Under the pieces are notes generated by a model. The model was not told the origin of the DNA, did not search any database, and was given only the letters and a program-made list of their open reading frames with translations. This document shows positions 23,827 to 33,053 of a DNA stretch of 64,000 nucleotides, piece by piece. The stretch is from Solimonas sp964507195 (lineage in GTDB: Bacteria; Pseudomonadota; Gammaproteobacteria; Nevskiales; Nevskiaceae), in assembly GCA_964507195.1 (NCBI GenBank), contig CAZDPA010000001.1:59649-123648 (forward strand), given 5' to 3'. Position numbers and translations under genes: made by a program. Every line of letters begins with the position of its first letter. The first letter of the stretch is position 1.

Positions 23827-25785
23827 TCATTTGTCAGGCAACCGCTCGACGACGGCGACGAGCTCTTCTCCGGCTTCGATACGCACGCTGCTGTCGACGA
23901 GTGCCGTCCCCCGGAGCTCGCAACGACCGCCGAGATAGCGAGCCAGAAAGACCTCGGCAATAGCCATGAAGGAGAGGCGATTCTGAGACCTGCCAAAGCC
24001 ATGACCTTCATCCGGATAAAGCAGGTATGTGACCGGTATGCCACGCTGTCGCATGGCGGCAACCAACTGATCTGATTCCACACGGGTGACGCGCACATCG
24101 TTAGCGCCTTGTGCGATCAGCAGAGGACGTTTGATGGCGTCGACACGATGAAGTGGTGAGCGGTCATGTAGCAGTTGGCGCCCGGCCTCAGTGCGAGGAT
24201 CGCCAGTGCGTTGCGCGAACGTCTCGAAGAGTGGGGCCCAGTAAGCCGGAAAGCTGGCCAGGAGCGTTTCCAAGTTGGATGGGCCGACCAGGTCGATGCC
24301 GCAGGCGAAGATCTCCGGCGTCAATGTCAGCGCAACCAAGGTAGCGTAGCCACCATAGCTGCCGCCCATAATGCCAATTTGATCGGTCTGCGCAACGCCG
24401 CAGCCAATAGCCCAATCGACAGCATCGAGCAGATCCTCGTGCATGCGGCCACCCCACTCAAGGTCACCCGCATTGACAAAGGCTTTGCCGAAACCGGTTG
24501 AGCCGCGGAAGTTAACGCTAAGGACCGCGTAGCCACGGTTGGCCCAAAACTGGTGTTCAGGGTTGTAACCATAGCGATCTCGCGCCCACGGCCCCCCATG
24601 CACCAATAACAACATCGGCATCGGGTTGAGAGGACGCTCGTCCGAGTCGGTTTCGACGCCGGCCGGCAGGGTCAGATATGAAACCAGCGTGTGCCCGTCG
24701 CGAGTTGGGATCTGTACTGTCCGCATCGCCGCCAGCGTGTAGATCTCCAGCTCTGGACGCGCGGAGAACAATGGCAACAGGCGGGACTCGCCGCGTTCGT
24801 ACAGCGAGTATCTGACTGGGCAGCGATCAGACGATAGTGCAACCAGCCATCGTTGATCGTCGGCGGAGCGATCTATGATCTTCACATCGCCGGTAGCGCC
24901 GGCGGATATCGCGAGGAAGTCCGCAGCTACGGCCTGATCGATTAAGTGCCACTGCGGATGGAGATGATCGGTTAGATAGGCTTGCGCCTTTTGACTTGCC
25001 GGATCAATCAGTAAATCGAGAACGTCAGTAACTGGATGTTCTCCAAGAACCTTCACTACGCCACTACGCAGGTTAATTTCCACGGCGGCCGCAGTGTTAC
25101 GGTCACGACTGTCTACAGCGTAGAGGATGGACTCACCGGGAGCGCCGCATGCAAGCGGCTTGGTCGTTACTACGTCGTCTTTATTTATGTGGAATAGCAC
25201 CGTCCAGGCAACGTCCTGGCTTTCGGCAGGGACGAGAAGATCTCGGCCACCATCTGCAGTGTTGCGCAAGGCCACGCAAAGCTGCAGCGCATCATTGGCG
25301 ACAAACTCTGAAAAGCCAGAGTTCTCGTACACGACATGCCAGGTGCCGTTAGCCAGATTGATCCTCAGCACATCGTGCCAGCGGCGATCTCTGTGGTTGA
25401 CAGCGACCAACGCCTCTTCCGGGTACTGTCGACTGAAGTTGATAACACGCGCCTGCGCGCCATCGAACGGCGTGCGATCTTCGGCCACTCCACCTGCCGT
25501 CGGCACAACGAATAAATGATGGTTTTCGTTGCCGCCCTTATCCTGCAGGAACCACAGGTGGGTCCCAGTATGTAGCCAGCCATGAGTCTGCACACCACGA
25601 CCGCGGTCAAAAGTGACCTGCCGCGCCTGTGAGAGATCTGCAACGGGTGCAATCCATAAGTTCAGAACGCCGTCGGTCGGCGCAACGTAACTGATGAGAC
25701 TACCGTCTGGGCTCAGACGTGGCGAGAACTGACGGGGGCTACCTAGAAGTTCGGTACGAGGAATGAGCGGGCTTTCGGAGGACAT
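23827..25785 (-). CDS. S9 prolyl-oligopeptidase-family peptidase
   Basis: 652 residues. The N-terminal ~390 residues form a WD-like beta-propeller of S9C type, starting P-R-T-E-L-L-G-S-P-R-Q-F-S-P-R-L-S-P-D-G. The C-terminal hydrolase domain has Ser476 in G-G-S-Y-G-G-Y, Asp563 in G-A-N-D-V-R-V and His595 in D-E-G-H-G-F. There is no signal peptide, so it is probably cytoplasmic. Family members are acylaminoacyl-peptidases and dipeptidyl-peptidases; the related lasso-peptide isopeptidases share the fold and also occur with TonB receptors. It is the last gene of a minus-strand operon, 17 bases after an S12 hydrolase. The operon partners suggest breakdown of an imported peptide or amide. Confidence 0.9.
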   Translation of the reverse strand: MSSESPLIPRTELLGSPRQFSPRLSPDGSLISYVAPTDGVLNLWIAPVADLSQARQVTFDRGRGVQTHGWLHTGTHLWFLQDKGGNENHHLFVVPTAGGVAEDRTPFDGAQARVINFSRQYPEEALVAVNHRDRRWHDVLRINLANGTWHVVYENSGFSEFVANDALQLCVALRNTADGGRDLLVPAESQDVAWTVLFHINKDDVVTTKPLACGAPGESILYAVDSRDRNTAAAVEINLRSGVVKVLGEHPVTDVLDLLIDPASQKAQAYLTDHLHPQWHLIDQAVAADFLAISAGATGDVKIIDRSADDQRWLVALSSDRCPVRYSLYERGESRLLPLFSARPELEIYTLAAMRTVQIPTRDGHTLVSYLTLPAGVETDSDERPLNPMPMLLLVHGGPWARDRYGYNPEHQFWANRGYAVLSVNFRGSTGFGKAFVNAGDLEWGGRMHEDLLDAVDWAIGCGVAQTDQIGIMGGSYGGYATLVALTLTPEIFACGIDLVGPSNLETLLASFPAYWAPLFETFAQRTGDPRTEAGRQLLHDRSPLHRVDAIKRPLLIAQGANDVRVTRVESDQLVAAMRQRGIPVTYLLYPDEGHGFGRSQNRLSFMAIAEVFLARYLGGRCELRGTALVDSSVRIEAGEELVAVVERLPDK

Positions 25786-25802
25786 GGGCAGTGTTTGGAC
25801 AG

Positions 25803-27515
25803 CTATTCCAAGGGGTCAGGCTTCGCAACGGGGACAACCCATAGGGACGATGGGCCTACCGGCGATTCGAATTGAGTAAACGCCAAGCGCAGCGTCCGCA
25901 TGGTGGATAGATGCAGGGTGCAACAGCCATCTAATCCCCACTCGATCTCGACGGTGACTCGAAAGTGAAGCGTCGGATCCATGGGAGTGGCCAGCCAAAG
26001 TGCATTGGCTAGAGGATGGAGCACGTAGTCCAGGCGGCCATACGGGACCTGAAGTCCGAGACGCACACGAGCACCGGTCACAGTGACTTCGATTTCGCCA
26101 GGCAGCTCGGCGCATCGATAGCGGCCCGGAAGTCGTTGCACCTCTTGCCAGTCAGGGACATGACACGCTGCCAGGCGTTCAAATCGCTGACCTTGACCGT
26201 GCCTGGTAACTTGGAGCGCGCCCCGATCATCTTTCCAGGTACTCAGATCTATATCTTCAATAGACCCACTGAAACGCAGGTCCTCACCATTTTGATAGAT
26301 CGGCGCCTGAACCCCGCCAAAATCAATAATGAGCTGTTCACCCGAAGTGCCAATATCAAGCACCTCGCCGCTCGCAGGTCTGTAGTAGGTTCCGCAATAA
26401 CTCGAGAATGTGTGCGTGAGCGCCGGCTTCATCGCTGGTTCCAGATGCTGGCCGAGAGCGATGTCAATCACAGTGCGCGCAAGTGCGTTGATCTTGAGAT
26501 CTGAGCGATTGGCTAGAAGTACAACATCCAGTCCATGCTCCAGAACTTTGAACACTTCTGTATGCCCACCTACGACTGCTCCAGCGTGGCCCAGTAAGGT
26601 TACGCCTCGGTACGGTCTCGTGATCAGGCCGAGGCCGTAGTCGCTAATCGATCCGTTCGGCAAGCGCGGCCGAGTCCGCATCTCGGACCAGGTGTCGGCA
26701 TTGCCGATAGTCGGTGCATCCATGTGACGCAGCCAGAGCAGCAGGTCATCGACATTGGAGACTAAACCGCCCTCACCGCTCATGGGCGTCAACATCTGGC
26801 CTCGCCGGTACTTCCCTGCATCGCGCGGCGCATGCAAAGTGGCGCAGTTCGAGAGCAGCGTCTCCTCGCGCGCGAGCATTTGGGTAGCGTGCATATGCAG
26901 TGGCTGGAAGATGCGGCGCGTCATGAACTCGCCCAACGATAGGCCGGACACGTGCTCGATCAAGTGAGCCAGCACGACGTAGCCGCCGTTGCTATAGATC
27001 ACCCGATCCCCAGGCGGGGCATTCAGACTGGTCAGGCGCAAGATCTGCTCGAGGGGTTCTCCATCTGGCAAGCGGGCTCGCGAACCAGTGCCGATCATCC
27101 AGAGGTCCAGATTGCAGCGAAGGCCGCTGCGATGCTGCATGATCAGCCGCGGGCTCAGCGGCGGAATGGAGGCCGGTATCTGCGGCACCCATTCGCGAAT
27201 GTCACCATCGAGATCGAGCAACCCATCCTCTTCCAACAGCAGCAGAGACAGGCAGGTGAACTGCTTGGTCGTCGAGCCGATGCGCATCCGCGTGGCGGCA
27301 CAGTTCGGGATCCCCCACTCGGAGTTAGCCAACCCGAATCCACGCCGATAGAGAACGACGCCTTGCCGGGCGATTCCAACAGCGATCCCTGGATCACCTT
27401 TCGTTACTGCGCTCTCAAACAAGTCGTTCAGACGAGTCATCAGATCTAGATCTGGTGACTCGTGTTGTCGTTGTATGTCGCCCGTGCTTTGGTGCTGCCT
27501 CATCGAACTGCGCAC
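25803..27515 (-). CDS. S12 serine hydrolase (beta-lactamase fold), D-aminopeptidase-like
   Basis: 570 residues. The penicillin-binding fold motifs are all present: S-T-T-K with Ser81 and Lys84, Y-S-N at 174-176 and H-A-G at 310-312. H-x-G in place of K-T-G is typical of D-aminopeptidases and some esterases. About 220 residues follow the catalytic domain and look beta-rich, like the accessory barrels of D-aminopeptidase (about 520 residues). No clear signal peptide. The start could also be Met26 (27440). It overlaps the preceding hydrolase gene by 16 bases if the longest start is used. MlrB of the microcystin pathway is in the same peptidase family, but I cannot claim the same substrate. Confidence 0.85.
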   Translation of the reverse strand: MRSSMRQHQSTGDIQRQHESPDLDLMTRLNDLFESAVTKGDPGIAVGIARQGVVLYRRGFGLANSEWGIPNCAATRMRIGSTTKQFTCLSLLLLEEDGLLDLDGDIREWVPQIPASIPPLSPRLIMQHRSGLRCNLDLWMIGTGSRARLPDGEPLEQILRLTSLNAPPGDRVIYSNGGYVVLAHLIEHVSGLSLGEFMTRRIFQPLHMHATQMLAREETLLSNCATLHAPRDAGKYRRGQMLTPMSGEGGLVSNVDDLLLWLRHMDAPTIGNADTWSEMRTRPRLPNGSISDYGLGLITRPYRGVTLLGHAGAVVGGHTEVFKVLEHGLDVVLLANRSDLKINALARTVIDIALGQHLEPAMKPALTHTFSSYCGTYYRPASGEVLDIGTSGEQLIIDFGGVQAPIYQNGEDLRFSGSIEDIDLSTWKDDRGALQVTRHGQGQRFERLAACHVPDWQEVQRLPGRYRCAELPGEIEVTVTGARVRLGLQVPYGRLDYVLHPLANALWLATPMDPTLHFRVTVEIEWGLDGCCTLHLSTMRTLRLAFTQFESPVGPSSLWVVPVAKPDPLE

Positions 27516-28378
27516 TCGCGGGCGAACATAAGAATCTGATCGGCCAGGTACGCGGCATGTTCGCGATTTGTCAGCAGGCTGGCGTGATCTGCGCCCGGCA
27601 CCGTCAGCATGCGCGTGCGATCGGTAGTCGCGCTCAGGGACAGATGATGTTCTGGAGGACCGCCGGCGCTGGTCTTCCTGAGTGAACGCTCACCGGCGCT
27701 GACGATCAGTAGTGACAGGGTGCGAGATAGGGGACGGGCCGCCAGTTCAGCCTGGATGCGCCGGATCGCACCGATTTCACCCGCACTCGCAGCGAGGTGT
27801 CGTGGATCAGAAATGATGGCCTGTGATGCTGCGCGTGCTTCCGGGGGCAGTCCTTTGAGCAAGCCGGAAAATGGATGCCACCGTCGCAGCAGTCCGAGCC
27901 TTGCTAGCAGGCTTAAGATTCTAAGCACACCGCCCAGCAATCGAATCGCCTCAGCACTAAGCCCGATGTAGTCATCGATTCTCGACGCGGTTGGGTCCAC
28001 CATCACCAACCCACAGACTTCGGATGAGTGGGTCGCTGCGAACCCACGCGCATACAGGCCACCCAGGGAATGCCCGACAACTAGGTACGGGCCCGGTAAC
28101 TCTGTCACGGCAAGCAACTCCCGCAGCCGCTGGGAGACAGCCATCGCTCCGAAATCTTTAGGACACGCTGCGCTTCGCCCCAGGCCGGCGCGGTCATAGC
28201 TCAATACCCGCGTCTGCCTGGAAAGACGATCCTGGACCCAGGTCCACCAATCACAACTTGCACCACCACCCGCTTCCAGAATCAGTGTTGGCAGCGCTGT
28301 CGCGGGGCCGGCGACGCGGGCATACATGGCTCCGTGGCTGACTTCAACCAGCTTGCCGCGAGACTCTAGGTGGATCAC
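27500..28378 (-). CDS. Alpha/beta hydrolase, cluster 4
   Basis: About 292 residues from the GTG at 28378, chosen because the longer open frame runs back into the amidohydrolase gene and reads as non-protein there; an ATG at 28327 is the other choice. The domain has L-E-A-G-G-G after the first strand, D-R-A-G-L-G-R-S, the nucleophile serine in G-H-S-L-G-G and a C-terminal His in G-A-D-H-A. The family includes esterases and proline-type iminopeptidases, so the substrate is open. It follows the amidohydrolase by about 10 bases and overlaps the S12 gene start. Confidence 0.82.
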   Translation of the reverse strand: MIHLESRGKLVEVSHGAMYARVAGPATALPTLILEAGGGASCDWWTWVQDRLSRQTRVLSYDRAGLGRSAACPKDFGAMAVSQRLRELLAVTELPGPYLVVGHSLGGLYARGFAATHSSEVCGLVMVDPTASRIDDYIGLSAEAIRLLGGVLRILSLLARLGLLRRWHPFSGLLKGLPPEARAASQAIISDPRHLAASAGEIGAIRRIQAELAARPLSRTLSLLIVSAGERSLRKTSAGGPPEHHLSLSATTDRTRMLTVPGADHASLLTNREHAAYLADQILMFARECAVR

Positions 28379-28388
28379 GGCTTGGTGC

Positions 28389-29624
28389 TCACAGAGTGCA
28401 TTTATGCAGCCGACCGCCCTGCATGATGACTGCGAGGCTTTCTCCGCCCCGTGCCAGCAAGGAAATGTCGGACAGCGGGTCGCCGTTGACGACCAGCAGG
28501 TCCGCAATCGCGCCTGTGGCAATACAACCCAGTTGTCCGCTTTGCTGCAGCAAGGCCGCATTCACCGAACATGCCGAGCGCAGTATTTCCAGCGGGCTTT
28601 GCACCTGAGCGCGAAGCAGAAACTCTTTGCCGCGGGAGTGGTGCAGAGGACCGATCAGATCGGTTCCGAAGCCGATCCGCGCCCCAGACGCACGCATGGT
28701 CTCGAGCCCCGCCAAAGCGCGGTCGGCGATTCGGCGCAGCTTGTCGAGGTTGTGCTTCGAGAGCCCCAGGGCAGGCCCGCTATCCAGAAGTGCATCCAGG
28801 ATCGACAAGGTCGGAATCAGGAAGGCGTCTCGCTCGGCTGCGAGCGCAGCTGTTCCGGGTTCGATCAAGGTCGCATGCTCAATGGACCGAACGCCCAGAG
28901 TGAGGCAGCGTCGAATGGCTACGTCCGGATGGCAATGCGCTGCGACATAGCCTCCCCAGCGCGTGGCTTCCTCCACTGCAACTCGAATCTCATCCTCGCT
29001 GAACTGACAGCGGTCAATGGGATCGGTGGGAGATGTGACCCCGCCCGATGCCATTATCTTGATGTGGCTGGCACCTCTTCTCAGCTCCTCGCGGACCGCA
29101 GTACGCACGGCATCGGGGCCATCCACAATCACCCAGCCAATATCCGTGTGCATTGCGCAGCCACAAGCCGGCGCCGCCTGATCTGGGCTGCGAAAGTCGC
29201 CGTGTCCGCCAGTCTGCGAAATGACACGCCCACCGTATACCAGCCTGGGCGCTACCAGAAGGCCATCTGCGATAGCGGTTGCCAAGCCCCGGTCGCCGCC
29301 TCCGACGTCGCGGACGGTGGTGAAGCCTGCGTCCAACGCGGTCTGGAGAAACTCTCGCGCGTAATGCGCAAGGTATGTAGGCCCCAACTGAGAACTGCGG
29401 GCGAGATTCAGGCTTGCCGCGTAAACATGAACGTGCGCATCAATCAGGCCGGGCATCAATGTGCGGCCGGCACAGTCAATGATGCGCGCGTTATCAGCCT
29501 GCAATGGAGTCGCGCTCATCGACGCGATGGTGCCCCCCTCGACGAGCACATCGGCTGCAGGCAGGCATTCACCGTTGGTGCCGTCGAATACGCGAGCATC
29601 CCGAAACAGCGTGCGGACAGTCAT
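28389..29624 (-). CDS. Metal-dependent amidohydrolase, Xaa-dipeptidase-like
   Basis: 411 residues, the usual length. Amidohydrolase-superfamily metal ligands are visible: His64 and His66 in D-A-H-V-H, the likely carboxylated Lys189 in I-K-I-M-A-S-G-G, His230 in A-A-H-C-H, His250 in I-E-H-A-T and Asp322 in G-T-D. The T-T-V-R-D-V-G-G and T-G-G-H-G-D motifs are typical of the binuclear group that includes bacterial Xaa-Arg/Lys and N-acyl-amino-acid dipeptidases (the Cc2672/Sgx9260 type) and imidazolonepropionase-like proteins. No signal peptide is seen. It lies 25 bases after the TonB receptor. It would cleave a dipeptide or amide made by the operon's S9 or S12 enzymes; this is inference. Confidence 0.88.
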   Translation of the reverse strand: MTVRTLFRDARVFDGTNGECLPAADVLVEGGTIASMSATPLQADNARIIDCAGRTLMPGLIDAHVHVYAASLNLARSSQLGPTYLAHYAREFLQTALDAGFTTVRDVGGGDRGLATAIADGLLVAPRLVYGGRVISQTGGHGDFRSPDQAAPACGCAMHTDIGWVIVDGPDAVRTAVREELRRGASHIKIMASGGVTSPTDPIDRCQFSEDEIRVAVEEATRWGGYVAAHCHPDVAIRRCLTLGVRSIEHATLIEPGTAALAAERDAFLIPTLSILDALLDSGPALGLSKHNLDKLRRIADRALAGLETMRASGARIGFGTDLIGPLHHSRGKEFLLRAQVQSPLEILRSACSVNAALLQQSGQLGCIATGAIADLLVVNGDPLSDISLLARGGESLAVIMQGGRLHKCTL

Positions 29625-29649
29625 CGTTCGTTCTCAGGTATCGAGTTTC

Positions 29650-32103
29650 TCAGAACTTGAACGTCAGCCGCAGGCTGGCGTTGCGCGGTGCGATGTAGGC
29701 CATGGAGTTCGCGGCGAAGTCATTGACGAACACAACGCCGCGTTTGTCGGTGAGGTTGTTCAGATTCAAAGCGACTTCCGGAAACCATGGCATCGCGGGA
29801 CTCGACAGTCCGAACTGCAGCGCCCAAGTCTGATAGCCGAACACTTCGGTCTCATACTCCAGGGTCTGGCGCGTCTCAGACGTGAATACGTGAGTCAGAG
29901 CGACGCTCGTGTCCCAACTTCCGAACGTTCTCCAAGCGACGGAGGTCGTGGACTGTAGCGGTGGCGACAGCGGCCAAGATGTCCCCTCGGGAGCTTCTTC
30001 AAAAGCAATTGCCGTCTTGATGTCCGTCCAGGCGACCGACGAAGTGATACTGATCCCGTCAATCGGCGGTAGCCAGGTCAGGCTGGCTTCGATGCCCAGG
30101 CCAGTGACCTTGCCAACGTTGTCTGTGTACTGGAGAACACCATCCGACGTAGCCACCAATGTTTGTGCGTCGTCCCATAGAATATGGAACACGGTAGCGT
30201 CCGCAACAATCGTGTTATCAAGCCATTGGGTACGCGTCCCAATCTCGAAGCTCCACAACGAATCGGAGTCGTATGTCGCCGGGATTTCAGGATGCACGTC
30301 ACCGTTGACTCCGCCAATACGAAAGCCGCGTGCGGCGGTCGTATAGAGCATGAGCTCATTGGACGGCTCCCAGCGCAGACTCAGTTTTGGGCTGAAACCA
30401 CTTTCGGAATTCGCACCACGGGATTCATTCGGGTTCTGGAGATCGGTTGGGTTCAGCGTAGGACCGAGGATGGAGGACTCCCGGGTCAGATAATCGTAGT
30501 CAAACAGGTAGTAGCGAAGCCCTGTTGTCAGCTGCCAATCATCTGCAAATCGCCAATTGACTTCGCTGAAGACTGCCTTCTCCGAGAGGTCGACGAAAAG
30601 ATTGGTGTAGAGCAGGTTGACACTACCGTCAGGTCCTAGCAGAACACCCTGAGTAAGGCCAAGAGATCGGAGCGCACTCCCGATGGTGCCGGTCAAATCA
30701 CCAAGTGGTCCGTTGATCTGAGTGCCCAGCGTCGACAACGCAGTCAGGCTGTCCGTGTAGCCGAAAAAGCCGACCAGCCAGTCCCAGTCTCCACCGTCAT
30801 CGGTAGAGACGAATCGTACTTCGCGTATGGAGGGGCTGCGATCCGATTGCCCGGTAAGAATCAGGATGGGCAGCGGTGGCTGGTTGAGACCCGTTCTGTT
30901 TGATGCATCGACTCTGACATCGGCGGTCTTGTCCACTTCGGCGACGTTCACAACGATGTCCATGAAGGACAGCGACCAGGTGCCCGTCAATGACATCAGG
31001 TCGTATTCGTCGGACACCGGTGATGGAGAAGGGGTGTCACTGCGATCGAAAGACCCATCGGTGCTTGTTACCGTGGCGAAGTCATGCGTCAGCGTCTTCT
31101 GGTGCATGTACATCGCGGACAAATCCAGATTGTGTAGCGGCATCCATCTGAGAATGGCGCGCTGTCCGGTCTGATTCGTACTGTTGACGTCCTCGGCGCT
31201 GTACAGGGGATGTGTGCTATCGACGTAGCCCGCAGTCTCGCGGTCAAATGCCGAAGCGCGAATGGCGAGATAGTCATCAATTGGGGCATTGATCACGCCG
31301 CCGTAGGTGCCGGCAGTCGATCCCTGACTGAATCCGCGAACCTCATAGAAAGCCTTGCCTTGCCATTCATCAAGAACGGGCTGTTCCAGGATGTAGCGAA
31401 CCGCGCCATTGAGCCCAGACCCTCCGAACAGGGTCCCCACTGGTCCTTTTAGAACCTCAATCGACGCAAGGTCGAGAGGATAGACATCCGGTTGCGAGCG
31501 TGACTGAACATCCGAGAACGGAGTATCTCCGATGAATATTCCGGTAGTTGGGGCTCCAAGGCCGACGCCTGCGGAGATGCCCCGCACGGTGATCCTCTTG
31601 GCGTTTCCATTGTTTGAGTCGGCGATATTGACGCCCGGCACTGTTTCAATGACGTCGTCAATGTTCTGCACACCGGACTTCTCCAGCTGCTCGCCACTGA
31701 GTGCCGCTACGGATCCGGCGATATCGCGAATCGACTCTTCGCGTTTGGTCGCAGTGACGACGATTTCCTCGAGCTGGGACACTCCTCTTGCTTTCCCGCG
31801 CGTGGGATCTTCTACGTCACCAATGGTCGGCAATGGCTTGCTTGGCAAAGAAATGACATCAAGAGTTCCGTCCGGCTCGACGCTCACGTCTTCGCGGGAA
31901 CTGAGGCCATCCTCAATTGGATGCCCGGGTGGCCCGTCTGCATCCGCTGACACTGGGTTGCGCTCAGCGCTCTGATCGACAGAGACGTCTTGGCTTTGCG
32001 AATCGTTCTTGTCGGTATTGTCCTGCGCCGACGTCACCCCGTTCACCGCCAGGATCGCAAGCGGAAGAATGCAACTCGCGAGAAGCTTACGTTCGGCAAT
32101 CAT
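29650..32103 (-). CDS. TonB-dependent outer-membrane receptor, cluster 4
   Basis: 817 residues from the ATG at 32103, chosen because it places the signal peptide (L-L-A-S-C-I-L-P-L-A-I-L-A-V, ending T-S-A) at the N-terminus. It then lies 7 bases after the TetR stop. TonB box E-E-I-V-V-T-A-T, plug with V-L-K-G-P-V-G-T-L-F-G-G-S-G-L, and a barrel ending in K-F. An acidic, polar linker of ~80 residues separates the signal peptide from the TonB box. The ligand is unknown; the operon enzymes suggest a peptide or amide. It is not a close copy of the receptor at 16007; they share only family motifs. Confidence 0.93.
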   Translation of the reverse strand: MIAERKLLASCILPLAILAVNGVTSAQDNTDKNDSQSQDVSVDQSAERNPVSADADGPPGHPIEDGLSSREDVSVEPDGTLDVISLPSKPLPTIGDVEDPTRGKARGVSQLEEIVVTATKREESIRDIAGSVAALSGEQLEKSGVQNIDDVIETVPGVNIADSNNGNAKRITVRGISAGVGLGAPTTGIFIGDTPFSDVQSRSQPDVYPLDLASIEVLKGPVGTLFGGSGLNGAVRYILEQPVLDEWQGKAFYEVRGFSQGSTAGTYGGVINAPIDDYLAIRASAFDRETAGYVDSTHPLYSAEDVNSTNQTGQRAILRWMPLHNLDLSAMYMHQKTLTHDFATVTSTDGSFDRSDTPSPSPVSDEYDLMSLTGTWSLSFMDIVVNVAEVDKTADVRVDASNRTGLNQPPLPILILTGQSDRSPSIREVRFVSTDDGGDWDWLVGFFGYTDSLTALSTLGTQINGPLGDLTGTIGSALRSLGLTQGVLLGPDGSVNLLYTNLFVDLSEKAVFSEVNWRFADDWQLTTGLRYYLFDYDYLTRESSILGPTLNPTDLQNPNESRGANSESGFSPKLSLRWEPSNELMLYTTAARGFRIGGVNGDVHPEIPATYDSDSLWSFEIGTRTQWLDNTIVADATVFHILWDDAQTLVATSDGVLQYTDNVGKVTGLGIEASLTWLPPIDGISITSSVAWTDIKTAIAFEEAPEGTSWPLSPPLQSTTSVAWRTFGSWDTSVALTHVFTSETRQTLEYETEVFGYQTWALQFGLSSPAMPWFPEVALNLNNLTDKRGVVFVNDFAANSMAYIAPRNASLRLTFKF

Positions 32104-32110
32104 GGTCTTC

Positions 32111-32722
32111 TTAGCTCGAACGACGCGCGCTCTCAATCAAGCTCACTGCGCATTTGTGCAGGTTGCGATAGTTGGCTCGCAGCACGTCCTGGTTCTCTGT
32201 CATCGAATAGACGGCCACGTAGCCGACGGCCGATTCGGCCAGGAAGTAAGCAATCTCCGATGCCTTCTTCTTCGGAACGCCATCGGCTTCAATCAGCGTG
32301 GCGACATCACGGACAAACCCTGCGTAAGCGTCCGAGCACCAGGACGTTGTCTCGTTGGCTGTCTGAGAGAGGCTGCTGATATGCAAAAAAAGCCTCGCCC
32401 TCTGTACCGTGGGCAGTGTTGCGCGCTGCGACGCCGCGCGCAGAACGTCGGTAAAGGAGCCCAACGATCTGATGTGCGACTTCAGAGTGCTCAGTTCCTT
32501 TTGCACTCGATGACGCACCAAGGCTTCCAGAAGGCCATCGCGGCCGCCGAAGTTCCGCAGCAATGCCATCGGGTTTATCCCCACAGCCTTGGCTGCTGAC
32601 CTCAGAGAAAACTCGACCGCCCCGGCTTGGGAAAGCCACTCTTCGATGAGGCGGAGCATGTCCTCCGGCTGCAGCTTCTTGTCGTTCTCGCCGATTGTTT
32701 CTGCAGTCACTTTTGCGTTCAT
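32111..32722 (-). CDS. TetR-like regulator, cluster 4
   Basis: 203 residues. The N-terminal helix-turn-helix is seen in F-S-L-R-S-A-A-K-A-V-G-I-N-P-M-A-L-L-R-N-F-G-G-R (split over two helices), followed by D-G-L-L-E-A-L. The C-terminal part is helical and poorly conserved, as usual. It is the first gene of the minus-strand operon with the TonB receptor. A 16-bp perfect palindrome at 32798 lies 75 bases upstream, in the region shared with the divergent GPH transporter, and is its likely operator. Confidence 0.85.
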   Translation of the reverse strand: MNAKVTAETIGENDKKLQPEDMLRLIEEWLSQAGAVEFSLRSAAKAVGINPMALLRNFGGRDGLLEALVRHRVQKELSTLKSHIRSLGSFTDVLRAASQRATLPTVQRARLFLHISSLSQTANETTSWCSDAYAGFVRDVATLIEADGVPKKKASEIAYFLAESAVGYVAVYSMTENQDVLRANYRNLHKCAVSLIESARRSS

Positions 32723-32797
32723 CGCGTTTCCGTTCCGATCTCTTGTTAGCTATCCGTAAGCATCAGGCGGCGCTTTCCGAATGCCCTTTCCTTGCGC

Positions 32798-32813
32798 TGT
32801 TACATATGTAACA
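32798..32813. promoter_or_regulatory. Perfect 16-bp palindrome, probable TetR operator
   Basis: TGTTACATATGTAACA is fully self-complementary. It lies in the 331-base divergent region between the TetR gene (start 32722, minus) and the GPH transporter (start 33054, plus), the usual place for a local TetR operator. It differs from the palindromes at 12812 and 22096, though all share a TTA-CA pattern. Confidence 0.6.
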
Positions 32814-33053
32814 CTGAGGGAACATGCTGCCGATGTCAAGGCGACAAAAGCGCAAACGTCTCCCCCCGATGGAAGGCCCGCCCGCGACTCGATTGTTGAG
32901 GAAGCGGAATGGATGTCGCATGACCAGAGCCAACAACATGAGCGCAAACACACTTTTGAAGTCAGTTCGGTCAGACCTGCCGGTGCACACATCTGATGGT
33001 GCCTGGCCGTCAAGCGACCGCTCTGTGTCCGCCAGTGCAGAGGTCTTCTTTCA

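Noticed and set aside
28326..29660. 444-residue plus-strand open frame
   Set aside because: Antisense to the amidohydrolase, whose metal ligands are all in place.
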